Shown here piece by piece: positions 35,829-49,365 of a stretch of DNA of 64,000 bases. Under the pieces are notes generated by a model. That model ran no database searches and was not told the origin of the DNA. It saw nothing but the letters and a program-made list of their open reading frames with translations. Made by a program: the position numbers and the translations under genes. Positions within the stretch are counted from its first letter, which is position 1. Each line of letters starts with the position of its first letter. This DNA is from Phycisphaeraceae bacterium (GTDB lineage Bacteria; Planctomycetota; Phycisphaerae; Phycisphaerales; UBA1924): positions 62,001 to 126,000 of the forward strand of contig JACKHB010000004.1 of assembly GCA_020639195.1 (NCBI GenBank). Direction: 5' to 3'.

Positions 35829-36803
35829 TCAGCCGGATCCGTGATCGCCAGACTTGCTTTGGGACCCAAGGGAAGCGGCCGATTCCGAGCCGTCCGTCGG
35901 CTGAGGTCCGTTTGCGGGCTGGTCTCCTGCTTCATGCTCGGGAAGGACCGAGTCGCTGATCAACTCGTAGCAGGTCGCGAGCAGCCCCACGAGTGGAAAT
36001 CGACTCGCGACGAACGGGCTCGGGCCCAGGCGGCGGAGCAGAGGATGGCTGACCGCGGGCGGTTCGAGTGGCGCCGCGACCTGGTTCAATTCAGGGCCGG
36101 CGCGCCAGAATGCTCCGCTGCCGCCATCGATGGTCGGTGGGCCTCCCTGCCAGCCTCGTGAGAGCGCAGTGGCATGGACGGGCACCGCGCCGGTGGAACC
36201 CAGCAGCGCGCGCCGCGACCGCAGGCCCTCGCGAAACTCCTCCGCATCGATCCCGCGCAGCGCAAACATCGCGAACGGCTCGGTTGCGAGCTGGTCCGCA
36301 AGGAGAATCCCCGACGCGGCCACGTGCGGACACCACTGGTCCTCATCGCACGAGCACTCCACCGTCACCTCGGATGCATCCAGCGGGAAGAGCCGAAGCC
36401 CGAGCGGGGCGAACACATCCTCGATATTTGGCGGAAGTTCTGACGCGAGCAGATGCGCCGCATACGCGGCCCGGTTGGCCAGCGATCCGATGATCTGGTC
36501 CCACGCGCTTCGCGAGAACGTCTCGACGCAGATCTCGCAGAACGCGGGCGGCGCACCCCTCGTCTGCAGCTTGGCGCGCGCGCGCCCGGACGAGATCGTC
36601 AGCTCTCGGACGGCTCCGGCGCGAGCCATCTCCCGACCACGGACCAGCACGTCACCGGGCACGTCCTGTTCGAGCATGCGAACCCAACGACCGGCGACCC
36701 AGCTTGCCAAGAGCTGCGCGTCGGTGTGGGTCGGGCGCAGCCCGCCGCGGGGCGCTCCCCGCGATGGGGACCCCGGTCCCGATCGTCCTCGCCTGGCGGC
36801 CAT
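35829..36803 (-). CDS. SWIM zinc-finger protein
   Basis: A 324-residue protein with a good GGAGGGAG site upstream of the ATG. The SWIM motif is visible near residues 145-160 as ECSCDEDQWCPHVAA (CxCx5CxH), preceded by the two-strand region typical of SWIM proteins (LGLRLFPLDASEVTV). The C-terminal 60 residues are Gly/Ser/Pro-rich. SWIM proteins are the common neighbours of bacterial SNF2 ATPases, and here the SNF2 gene lies 18 bases upstream on the same strand, so the two probably act together on nucleic acids. Confidence 0.85.
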   Translation of the reverse strand: MAARRGRSGPGSPSRGAPRGGLRPTHTDAQLLASWVAGRWVRMLEQDVPGDVLVRGREMARAGAVRELTISSGRARAKLQTRGAPPAFCEICVETFSRSAWDQIIGSLANRAAYAAHLLASELPPNIEDVFAPLGLRLFPLDASEVTVECSCDEDQWCPHVAASGILLADQLATEPFAMFALRGIDAEEFREGLRSRRALLGSTGAVPVHATALSRGWQGGPPTIDGGSGAFWRAGPELNQVAAPLEPPAVSHPLLRRLGPSPFVASRFPLVGLLATCYELISDSVLPEHEAGDQPANGPQPTDGSESAASLGSQSKSGDHGSG

Positions 36804-36821
36804 CAGCCCTCTCCCTCCGGC

Positions 36822-39971
<3,150 letters not shown>

Positions 39972-40043
39972 GTGAGTCCGGCGCTCGCCTCCCTGCACAC
40001 TCGCCGACCTCGCCGCGCGTGCGGCTCGTTCGGTGCCCGAGAC

Positions 40044-40116
40044 TGAGGGCGCAGGGACTCGAACCCTGGACCCGCGGATTAAAAGTCCGCTGCTCTACCA
40101 ACTGAGCTACGCCCTC
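40044..40116 (-). tRNA. tRNA-Lys (anticodon TTT)
   Basis: A 73-base cloverleaf. The acceptor arms GAGGGCG and CGCCCTC pair fully, the anticodon stem GCGGA/TCCGC encloses CTTTTAA, and the T arm is CAGGG-TTCGAGT-CCCTG. Discriminator A; no encoded CCA. Confidence 0.96.
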
Positions 40117-40201
40117 GACGCGAGCCTAAATGGTAGGACACGCCGACGCACACGGTCGGTGCGGCGGCGTGTTCCCGGCGTTGAGGTTCAAACGCGTTGC
40201 T

Positions 40202-43200
40202 TCAGACTCCGACGGACGTTCCCAGTGGTGCTCCGAGTGTTCCAAAGCCTCCGGGGAAGAAGGAGTCGTAGTGGGCCATGTAGGCGACGACGGGCTGGGC
40301 GGCCTTGACGGTGATGCCGTAGAAGACCTTCTTGTTGCGTTTGTCGCCGGTGACGAAGTCGTGGACGTCGAACTCCTGGACGCGTCGGGCCGGCAGGGTC
40401 CGCCGGAAGGTCTCCTCGCCCAGGCCGCCGTCGAAGTGCAGGGTGATCTCCACCAGCACGTCGCCCTCCTGGGGGTTGAACAGACGCAGGTACTCGGTGA
40501 CCACGCCCTCGCGCTTGGGCCTGAAGCCCTCGCCAAAGCCCCACAGCGTGTAGGCCTTGTCGGAGAACTCGCTGGCGAACTCGTCGCCGAAGGCGTCGGT
40601 GGGCAGGTTGAGCGTGACGGGCCTGGTGGACTCGAAGAACACCGAGTACGGCTCGCCGACGGGGAAGTTGGGCAGGGCCATGACGTCGAGCTGGGCCCGA
40701 CGCTGGGCCGGGACGGTCAGCACCGTGCGGTACGCCGTGCCCGACTGGAACAGGAAGCTGAAGGTCACCGTGGCGCTGGACGTGCCGGGGTTGACCACGC
40801 CGATGATCTCGGAGACGGAGTTGATGCCCACCTGGCCCTCGGGGATGGCCCCGCGCACGTCGCCGCCGCCGGGGGTGCCCGTCGCCGCTGGCCACCCCGG
40901 TGTTCTTGTCGAAGTGCGACAGCACCGCCACGATCTCGCCCCTGGGCCTCGACCCGCACGCCGTAGGTGTCCGCGGGCAGGCCCACGACCTTCTTGACGT
41001 TGATCCGCGCGCGGCAGAACGCCCCTGAGGTTCTGGGTGATCGAGACCGGCGTGGATCCGAGGTGGGATAGAACGTCGTCGTGGTCACCTTGATGGTGTG
41101 GTCGGTGGTGTTGGTGAACAGCAAAGTCGCTGACGCCCGGGGCGCGGCGACGCTGCCGAAAGGTCCACGTGTCGTCGATGCGGTTGGTGAAGCTCTCGCC
41201 CACCGCGGCGGGGCCGTCGGTGGACAGGAACAGGTCGTAGTGGCTGAAGGTCGCGGCCACGGTGCACAATTCGGCGCGGATCTCGATCGCGTAGGGCGTG
41301 GTGGCCCGCACCAGCTGGTCGCCGGCGGCGAACAACGCCGGGGTCGTGATGGTGATGCCGCCGCAGCTTTGGCCCGCAGGGGATGGTCTGGTCGGCCAGC
41401 ACCTGGTCGCGGTCGCCGGTCTCATGTAGCGATGCCAGCACCACGACGCACTTTTCGGGCGGTCGTGGGGGTTGAGGATCGGCACGAACGTGCTGGTCTT
41501 GCCGTTAGCAAAGCCCTCAGGATAGAACGCCCGGTACGGCAGCGTGGGCGCCGTGGAGGGGCCGTCGTTGCCGCCGATGCTCAGGGCCTGCTCGGCCGGG
41601 TGGGCCGGGTCGGCGGTCAGGTGCCCGTCCGGTCCGTCAAAAGTTGATCTGGCCGTACAGGTCCAGCGTCTGCTGCTCGCTGTCGCCCATCAGCACGAAG
41701 TACCGCAGCGAGGTGGACTTGCCCGCGCGGCCAGGTCCGCCAGGTCGTAGGCCAGGGCCATGGCCAGATCGCCCGTGGCGCCGTCGGGAGTCGTTGACCG
41801 CATCGGCCAGCAACACACGCTGGGATCGCGGATGGTGCGAGAGGGATCGAAGAACGTCGCCGTCGCCCGCGCATCGGAGTCGGGCGCCGCGAGCATCGCC
41901 GTCAGGCCGCTGGGATACAGGTTGTTGGAGAAGCTCGCCATCGCCGCGGGCTGGCCCGCCAGCGTCGTCGTTGGACGTCGACGCGGTGGTGCCCTGCAGC
42001 AGGTTCAGGCCCTGCTGGGGATTGAACGCCTCCATCCAGGTCAGGCCCGTCAGCGGCGAGGCGGTGGTGTTGGTCAGCATCACGTCCACCACCACGAAGC
42101 GTCCTGGATCCCCTGCGAGACGCTCCGCTGCACCCGCAGGCCGCGGAAGATCGACTCGCCCACCACGCGTCGGTTGAACGCGTCGGACTGGTCGGTCAGC
42201 GAGACCGGGATCCCGCTGTCGCCCCCGGCCCCGTCGTTGCGGAAGGTGAACCCGGCCACCGAGGCCCCGAAGAAGTGCAGGATCGGGGCGTTGGCGTTGT
42301 CCGCGTCGAACAGGAACTCCTGCCCGCCCAGGCTCAGGCCGGTGCGCGAGGCCCCGGCCCCGGCCCCGAACGAGCCGTCGCTGCCGGTGCCGAACGACGA
42401 CACCTCGCCGCTGAGCACCAACGCCGGATCGCTCACCCCCGGGATCACCGCCACGCCCAGGGTGTAGCTCCCGGTGCTCTGGGCCGCGACGCCGCTGGTC
42501 ACGTCGAACGGGTCGTAGGCCACGTTGGCCGACTCGCTCACCGCCAGGTAGAACGTGCCGCCCTCGGGGAAGACGAAGTTGGTGATCGTCGCGTCGAGCG
42601 TCCCGGCGGGATTGACCCGCTTGAGCTCCTGCCCCGCCTCGTCGAACAGACGCAGGGCCGCGTCGAGCGAGCCCCCGCTGGTCGCCGCGGCCTGCAGCGT
42701 CGTGCCCGCGCCCACGTCGATGCGGAACAGGTCGCGGTCGAGCACCCCAAAGCCGCCGTCGCCGATCGAGGCCGAGACCGAGGCCGTGCCCGTGCCGTCG
42801 ATCCCCGCCAGGTCCGTGGCCGTCGCGATCGTGTCGTTGGACTCAAAGGCCCCGAAGATGTCGTTGTCCAGCGTGAAGTCCAGCGACCAGTCGAGCAGGA
42901 ACCCGCTGTTGAGCGCCTGCGCATCCTGGATCACCAGCGTCCACAGCCCCGCGGCGCTCACCCCGTCGAGCGTCGACAACGCCGTCTCGGGCCGGAACGA
43001 GCCGGTGAACGGCGCCACGCCCTGCGCGATGGTCTTGGTCGCCTCGTCGTCGAACAGCGTCCCGGTGTAGTCGTTGCCGTCGCCCCCACGCCGGTTGGCC
43101 AGCACCACCTCGGTCCCCTGCGGGCTGATCAGGCTGATCCGAAGATCGCTGGTGTAGTCGTGGTCGATGTCCACCCGGACGTTCACGTCCCGGATCGACC

Positions 43201-45569
43201 TCGCGTCGTTGAACACCAGCGAGTCGCTGAGCGTCCCCTGCGTGCCCTGCGGCGGCAGACGCGGCGGGTCGTCCCCGAAGTCCTGCGCCAGCGTGACCCG
43301 GTCCTCCTGGATCAGCTCCACCTCCAGCAGCAGGTCGTACACCCCCGTCGACTGCGTCTGCCCGCTGCCGGGAGCGTTCGGGTTGTACGACGCGTTGCCG
43401 AACCCGCTCACCCCCACGTAGTAGATCCCGCCCGTGGACACGAAGTAGTCCACCAGCGCATCGGCCCCGTTGAACTGGTCGTTGGACGCCAACTCCTGCC
43501 CGAACGCGTCGAACAGCCGGACGTACGAGTCCAGCTCCGATCCCCCCAGACGGTTCTGCGCGATCACCGACGCCCGGATCAGGCCCCGCGAGGATCGTCA
43601 CCTTGAACAGGTCCACGTCCAGGCCCGCCGGACCCCGTCGCCGATGGTCAGCCCCGTGAAGCTCGCGCTGCCGCTGGCGGCTGAACGACGCCGGCGTCGC
43701 CTGCCCCAGCGAGTCGTTGGGCCAGGAACAGCGTCGCCGGGAGACACCTGGGAAGTCGTACACCTCCGGCGTGCCCCGACACCGCGCGTCGCCGTTGAGG
43801 AAGTTCCGTCCGTGTCGCGGAACCCCGCCGGGTTGAGCGTCAGCCGGTACCGGTCCACCGGGAGACGCTGCTGGGAACGACTGCAGGTTCAGCTGGATCG
43901 TCACCGTCCGCGGGCCCGTCAGCGTCACCGAACCCAACGGGATCGTCCGGTCGTCGCCCGTCCCGAACGTGTTGTCCGTCCCGTCGCCCACCAGCGACAC
44001 GAACCCCGCGTCGATCAGCGACCCGTTCAGGTCGCGGTTGAACAACGTCACCGTCACGCGGTTGATCGCAGACCCGTCCGCCCCCACCTGCCCCGTCACC
44101 GGGCCCGGCGCGATCGACGTCACCACCGGCCCGTCCAGGCCGATGATCCGCAACGCCTCGGCCACGTTCAACCGCCCCCCGCTGACCACCTTGGTCTGCA
44201 GACTCGGAAGAGGATCGCTGCTCTCGATCAGCACACGACGAAGCTCCTCGCCCGATGCGTCCGGACGAACCGTGCGGAGGAGACCCACGGCACCTGCCAC
44301 CATCGGGCCCGAGAAACTCGTGCCGCTGATGTACGTGTACCCGCCGCCGATGGCCGTCGTGCGGACGTTGACGCCGGGAGCGGCCAGATCGACCGTCTGC
44401 GGGCCGTAGCTGCTGAATCCGGCGAGGGCGTCGTTGTTGTCCGTCGCCGCGACGGCGATGATGCCCGGCACGTCGTAGCTGGCGGGGAAGTTCGTGAATT
44501 CCTCGTCGTTGTTGTTTCCCGCGTTGCCCGCCGACGCGACGAACACGCCGCCGGACTCAATGAACCGCGCGATCGCGTCTCGTTCGGCGATCGCGCCGGG
44601 CGTGTCCTCATAGAACTGGGGCGCAAACGCCCCGTAGCTGTTGTTGCTCGCGACGATGTTGTGGCCCCGGCCGCGCATCATCGTCAGGTAGTCGTGAGCG
44701 CCCACGATGGCATCGAGGCTCAGGGCCCCGAACTGGTCCGCGATCTTCATGGGCACGATGCCGATGGTCCACGCGACGCCGGAGACGCCGATGCCGTTGT
44801 TGCCGACCGCACCGATCGTGCCGGCCACGGCGGTGCCGTGGCCAGCGGCATCGTCGGGCGAGTTGTCGAGTTCGCCGAAGTCCCACCCGCTCACATCGTC
44901 GACAAAGCCGTTGCCGTCGTCGTCGATGCCGTTGCCCGCGATCTCGCCCGGATTGCGCCAGATGTTGGCCGCCAGGTCCGGGTGATCCAGATCCACCCCG
45001 GTGTCGATGACGGCGATCGCGACAGTCGGAGACCCGGTCGTGATGTCCCAGGCCTGGACCAGGCTCGAGTCGGCCCCGATCGTGCCCGGGCCAGAGCCCG
45101 GCACGTTCTGCCCCGTGTTCTCCAGCTGCCACTGCTGCGTGAAGAACGGGTCGTTGGGAACCAACGACGGGGTGTAGACGAGATTCGGCTCGATGCTCTT
45201 GAGCCCAAACGAACTGCTGCTCACCGATCGGACCGAGCCCTCGCTGACCGGACTGGTCAGACTGAGCACGGCGCTGTAGCCCAGACCAATTCTGCGAGAC
45301 GACTCAAGACTCGCGCCGAGCTGTCGGGCGATCGACGAGGCGCGAAGGCCCAAGTACGCCTCGGTCACCGGACGCTCGAAGGTCACGATCCATGAGTTCT
45401 CGATCACGCTGATCTCAGAACCCGACCAGGTCAGCGGCGCCGCGCGCCCGGCCGCCTCGATCAGACCCGTGCCGCTGAGCACGATCCGAGGCTCGAGGGC
45501 CTCGAGCGATGCCGGCGCATGAGAGGTCGTGCGGCGGCGAGACTCGCTCCGATCAAGACGGCTGGACAT
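40202..45569 (-). pseudogene. giant secreted subtilase gene broken by many small indels
   Basis: About 1,790 codons from the ATG at 45569 (AGGAG nine bases upstream). The N-terminus has the planctomycete export motif LEALEPRIVLSG. A subtilisin domain follows with Asp189 (AVIDTGVDLDHPD), His244 (GHGTAVAG) and Ser418 (GTSFSGP), plus a calcium-type loop GNGIDDDGNGFVDD. Pre-peptidase C-terminal repeats and a proprotein-convertase P domain (DIDHDYTSDLRISLISP) come next. The C-terminal 500 residues are a beta-rich unknown region. Frame breaks occur in two bursts, about 43,585-43,865 and 40,877-42,097; between them the reading is clean and protein-like. Sequence error or true decay cannot be told apart here; if error, this is one intact gene. 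Confidence 0.8.
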
Positions 45570-45650
45570 GAAACCGCTCCTCTTCGATAGGACGCACCGG
45601 GGGCGTCGTTCGGCTGGCCACGGCCCGTGGCGGCGCGGCCACGGGACGGT

Positions 45651-45699
45651 GCGGGCGGGCTCGCCCGCCTGCCACGCCAACCCGGCAGGGGGTGCCGGG
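45651..45699 (-). terminator. two hairpins between waaA and subtilase gene
   Basis: GCGGGCG-GGCT-CGCCCGC (45651-45668) and CCCGGCA-GGGGG-TGCCGGG (45681-45699). On the minus strand the second is met first after waaA and is followed by TTGG. Weak T-tract, but the position 61 bases past the waaA stop fits a terminator. Confidence 0.45.
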
Positions 45700-45759
45700 A
45701 CTCCGGACATCATCGCGGAGTTTGCGGTCCGTGACAAGTCGGATGGGGCCGGAATCCGC

Positions 45760-47013
45760 TCATTCGGAGCGGGTTGGGGACAAGAGCCGCGCGATCAAGG
45801 CCGCGGCCCGCTCGCTCGCCCCCCGATTCGCCAGCACACACTCCCGAGCCCGGTCACCCACCGCTCTGCGCCGAACCGAGTCCAGGACCAGTTCACGCAA
45901 GACCTGCGCAAGGTCCTCACGAGTCGCGTGGATCAGACCACCCGCCGCGGCGAGAGCGTCCACGATCTCTCGAAAGTCCTCGAATCGGGGCCCCATGACG
46001 ATCGGCCGACCGAGCGCCGCAGGCTCGGACGGGTCCGAACCGTGCAGACTACCAAACGATCTCCCAACAATCACGACGTCCGCCAAGGCATAGGCCGCCC
46101 CAAGTTCGCCGATGGTGTCGAGGAGGAACCGCGAGGAGGCCGGGTTCCCGTCCTGCGGCCGGCAGCGGCGAACACAGGCGGGCAGCGCTGCCGCGGCCTC
46201 GGCGAAGTGTTCAGGCTTCCGAGGGGCGCAGAGGAGTTGTGCCGCCGGAGGGCACGAACGATGGAGCAGTTCTTCTTCATCTTCAGCCGTGCTGCCCGCC
46301 ACGATCAGTGGACGGCCGCGATCGATGCCCATACCCACAGCGATGGCCTCGGCCCTGTCCGTGTCTGGCTCCAGTGAGCACGCATCCCACTTCATGGAGC
46401 CGATCACCTCGATTCGCGGCGCACCGAGCGCCTCAAACCTGCCCGCATACACGGCGTTCTGCGCGCCGACCACCGTGATCGACCCAAACGTGCGACGGAG
46501 CAGCCATCGAATGCGTCGGTATCCGCGGAATGAACGATCGCTGAGACGGCCGTTCACGACGGCGATCGGAATCCCACGCCGTCGGCAGGCGGCGACGAAG
46601 TTGGGCCAGACCTCCAGTTCAACGAGCACCACACAACTCGGGCGGAGTCGATCCAGCAGCCGTCTCACGCACCACGAGAAATCCAGCGGGTAACGCACCA
46701 CTGCGCACCGATCGCTAAAGAGATCGCGAGCGCGTTCGATTCCGGTATCCGTGCCGACGCTAATGACGACCTCGGCCTGTCCGAGGAGTTTTGGCACCAG
46801 TGAGCGAAGCGCGTTGACCTCTCCCACCGAGACGGCGTGCAGCAGGATTCTCGGCCGCTCGCCCGGGGGTGAGAGTGACTCTCCCTTGCCGAATCGGCCC
46901 GGCCAGTCCGATCGCGCTTTGCGGCCCCAGAACGGCAGCGTGAGCAGTCCGATCAGGCCATACGCGACATCAAGAAGGTTCACGTCGAAGGCGATCCAAC
47001 GAACGAGGGGCAA
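45760..47013 (-). CDS. waaA: 3-deoxy-D-manno-octulosonic acid (Kdo) transferase
   Basis: A 417-residue inner-membrane GT30 enzyme that attaches Kdo to lipid A. It has an N-terminal hydrophobic anchor (VAYGLIGLLTLPFWG), the HAVSVGEVNALRSL motif, LVELEVWPNFVAACRRRGIP, and the C-terminal DPSEPAALGRPIVMGP. Starts: TTG at 47013, four bases from the tRNA-Val 3' end, or GTG at 46983; neither has a clear ribosome-binding site. kdsA, which makes Kdo-8-phosphate, lies 3 kb away, so this organism probably makes Kdo-bearing LPS. Confidence 0.92.
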   Translation of the reverse strand: MPLVRWIAFDVNLLDVAYGLIGLLTLPFWGRKARSDWPGRFGKGESLSPPGERPRILLHAVSVGEVNALRSLVPKLLGQAEVVISVGTDTGIERARDLFSDRCAVVRYPLDFSWCVRRLLDRLRPSCVVLVELEVWPNFVAACRRRGIPIAVVNGRLSDRSFRGYRRIRWLLRRTFGSITVVGAQNAVYAGRFEALGAPRIEVIGSMKWDACSLEPDTDRAEAIAVGMGIDRGRPLIVAGSTAEDEEELLHRSCPPAAQLLCAPRKPEHFAEAAAALPACVRRCRPQDGNPASSRFLLDTIGELGAAYALADVVIVGRSFGSLHGSDPSEPAALGRPIVMGPRFEDFREIVDALAAAGGLIHATREDLAQVLRELVLDSVRRRAVGDRARECVLANRGASERAAALIARLLSPTRSE

Positions 47014-47017
47014 TCAA

Positions 47018-47091
47018 TGGGCGGGCCGGGACTCGAACCCGGGACCCCTCGCATGTAACGCGAGTGCTCTGGCCGACTGAGCTACCCGCCC
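47018..47091 (-). tRNA. tRNA-Val (anticodon TAC)
   Basis: A 74-base cloverleaf. The acceptor arms GGGCGGG and CCCGCCC pair fully, the anticodon stem CTCGC/GCGAG encloses GTTACAT, and the T arm is CCGGG-TTCGAGT-CCCGG. Discriminator A; no encoded CCA. Confidence 0.96.
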
Positions 47092-47121
47092 CCGGGCCAT
47101 CCAAGAGGGTATCGGGGCAGT

Positions 47122-48441
47122 TCACTCCCTCGCGGCCGACCAGTCAAACACGCGGACCCCGACGACAAAGCCGACGACTCCAATCGCGACGAGGGCTCCG
47201 CACGGCCCGATCATCTCGGCTAGAGAGTAATCGCGCCACAACGCGCCCTCCAAGGCGGTGATGCTCCACCCGATCGGGCTGATCATGCCCAGAGACTGCA
47301 GCCATCCGGGCATGAAGGCGCGAGGCATCATGGCGCCGCCGACCATCGCCAGCATGAGCATGGTGCTCCATCCGATGCCATTAACGGCCGCCTCGGTCTT
47401 TCCGCACACCGATAGCAGCATCATCACACCCACGAACCCAACCACCGTGCAGCCGCACGCCAGGATCAGCAGCGGCGCCGAGGATGGCCGAACGCCGAAC
47501 AGTGTGGCCATCGCGATCAGCACGACAAGCACCAGCAGAGAGATGATCCCGCTGGCCAGCGCTTTGCCCATGAGCAGGGTCGAGCGAGAGAGAGGGGCCA
47601 CCTGCATACGGAGGAGCGTGCCGGTCCGTCGCTCCACGACGAGGGACAACGCCATCGCCAGCGAAGCGCTCATCGCGCCCCAGACGATCCCTTGGGGAAA
47701 CGTGATGGCATATGCGTTGGCCTTCTCGGCGGTAATCTCCGTGGTGGTGAACTTCACCGGCTCCATCCACTCTCCGGAGGTGATTCGAACACGTGGATCG
47801 TCAGACTGCTCGGCGCGCATCTCCTGCATCGCCGTGATCAGGGTGTCCAGAGAGCCAAGAAACGCCTCCAGCGGCGCGAGACGGCGACGCTTCTCCTCGT
47901 CCGTCTCCTTTCGGATCGAGTCCAGGCCTTCCTGTGCCATCGCTGACAGGGTCTCAGAATCGCGCATGACTCCCTGGAACTGCTCGAACGCCCGACGCAT
48001 GAGCAGTCCCTGGAGCATCGCGCCCTCGGCCTGCCTCGAGGGATCCAGCGCAATCTCGAGTTCCATGGGCCCCGACACAAAGGGGCGCGCGACCCGTTCT
48101 CCAAACCCCGCCGGAATCACGACCGAGGCGACGCGCTTGCGTCGGCGGACGAGATCGCGGGCGTCGGCCCGCGCATCCTCTTCGCCGCTGTCCGCATCGA
48201 GGGTCAGCACATCAAGCTCGTTCGAGTTTGCGAGAGCCTCTGTGAACGCGGCGGACCCCTCGGTGTTGTCGAGATCCACCACCACGATGTCCATCGCACC
48301 CATCCCGCTGCCGAAGCTGTTCATGACGGTTCCGAACAGCAGCGCATAGACCATGGGGAAGAAGAACGTGAAGAACGCGCTCGCATTGTCGCGGCGGAGC
48401 AGGCGAACGTCCTTCCAGGCGATGGCAAGAACGGCTCGCAT
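47122..48441 (-). CDS. ABC-2 type transporter permease
   Basis: A 439-residue permease. One N-terminal helix (FFTFFFPMVYALLFG), a large extracytoplasmic domain (about 45-240), then five helices in the C-terminal 200 residues (LMGKALASGIISLLVLVVLI and following). This one-plus-five layout is that of ABC-2 exporters of the YhgE/NatB type. It overlaps the ATPase gene by one base. The cargo is unknown. Confidence 0.9.
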   Translation of the reverse strand: MRAVLAIAWKDVRLLRRDNASAFFTFFFPMVYALLFGTVMNSFGSGMGAMDIVVVDLDNTEGSAAFTEALANSNELDVLTLDADSGEEDARADARDLVRRRKRVASVVIPAGFGERVARPFVSGPMELEIALDPSRQAEGAMLQGLLMRRAFEQFQGVMRDSETLSAMAQEGLDSIRKETDEEKRRRLAPLEAFLGSLDTLITAMQEMRAEQSDDPRVRITSGEWMEPVKFTTTEITAEKANAYAITFPQGIVWGAMSASLAMALSLVVERRTGTLLRMQVAPLSRSTLLMGKALASGIISLLVLVVLIAMATLFGVRPSSAPLLILACGCTVVGFVGVMMLLSVCGKTEAAVNGIGWSTMLMLAMVGGAMMPRAFMPGWLQSLGMISPIGWSITALEGALWRDYSLAEMIGPCGALVAIGVVGFVVGVRVFDWSAARE

Positions 48442-49286
48442 CAGTCTCTGAGCCTCCTTCCCGTCAGGCCCAGGAATACAGACTCGAGATTGGGCCGCTC
48501 GACGCGGAGTTCGGTCGCTCCTCCGGATTCCAGCAGGGACCGGATCTCTGCGATTGGATCGTCCGTCTCGACGCGCCGCTCGCCTGCGCCGTTGGTCGCG
48601 TGCACGGTCATCTTTCCGCCGTGCTCTCGCAGCAGCGCATCCACGGTCCCCAGAGCGAGCACCCGTCCATGGTCCATGATCGCAACGCGGTCGCAGACGC
48701 GCTGGGCCTCTTCCATGTAGTGGGTGGTGTACACGACGGTCTTGCCCCGATCTCGCAGTCCGCGAATCAGCTCCAGGATCGAGTGACGCGACTGGGGATC
48801 GACGCCGGCGGTCGGCTCATCGAGCAAGAGCACGTCCGGATCGTGGACCATCGCCGCGGCGAGATTGAGCCGACGCTTCATCCCGCCGGAATAGGTCTTG
48901 GCCCTCGCGGATGCCCGCTCCGACAGCCCCACGAGATTCAGCAACTCCGACGCACGGCGAACCGCCTCCGCTCGTGACATGCCATAGAGGGATGCCAAGA
49001 GTCCGAGGTTCTCTGTCGCCGTCAACTCGTCGTACAGCGCCAGCGCTTGAGGCGCAAGCCCCACGCATCGCCGCGCTTCAGGGTCCGTCGGTGGACCCTT
49101 CCCGGCCAAATCGACGCGGCCGGAGTCCGGCTTCAGCAGGCCGACCGCCATGGCGATCGTCGTGGACTTTCCGGCGCCATTGGGCCCCAGCAGTCCGAAG
49201 ATCTCGCCCCGCTTGATCTTCAGCGTCAGCGCTTCGACGGCCGTCACTGCCCCGAATCGCTTGGTCACTTCGGTGAGCGCGATCAT
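48441..49286 (-). CDS. ABC transporter ATP-binding protein
   Basis: A 281-residue ATPase with Walker A GPNGAGKST, Q loop GLAPQALALYDELT, signature YSGGMKRRLNLA, Walker B VLLLDEPTAGVD and the switch His (TTHYMEEAQ). The family is the ABC-2 exporter branch (NatA/CcmA-like). The start overlaps nothing upstream; the stop overlaps the permease ATG in TGATG, so the two form an exporter operon. Confidence 0.95.
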   Translation of the reverse strand: MIALTEVTKRFGAVTAVEALTLKIKRGEIFGLLGPNGAGKSTTIAMAVGLLKPDSGRVDLAGKGPPTDPEARRCVGLAPQALALYDELTATENLGLLASLYGMSRAEAVRRASELLNLVGLSERASARAKTYSGGMKRRLNLAAAMVHDPDVLLLDEPTAGVDPQSRHSILELIRGLRDRGKTVVYTTHYMEEAQRVCDRVAIMDHGRVLALGTVDALLREHGGKMTVHATNGAGERRVETDDPIAEIRSLLESGGATELRVERPNLESVFLGLTGRRLRD

Positions 49287-49365
49287 CGTGGGAGCATACT
49301 TGGGTACGGTGTGGTCCGGATTTCCGGTGTGCTGGGTGCGCGGTCCCGCGGCCTACGCTCATCCG

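Noticed and set aside
40877..43865. Frameshifts as a regular line-wrap artefact
   Set aside because: The breaks fall at irregular intervals, often in or near short G/C runs, so they are not periodic.
42275..45395. Long plus-strand open frames across the subtilase region
   Set aside because: They mirror the minus-strand subtilase and contain only Arg/Pro/Val-rich text; the minus strand carries catalytic motifs.
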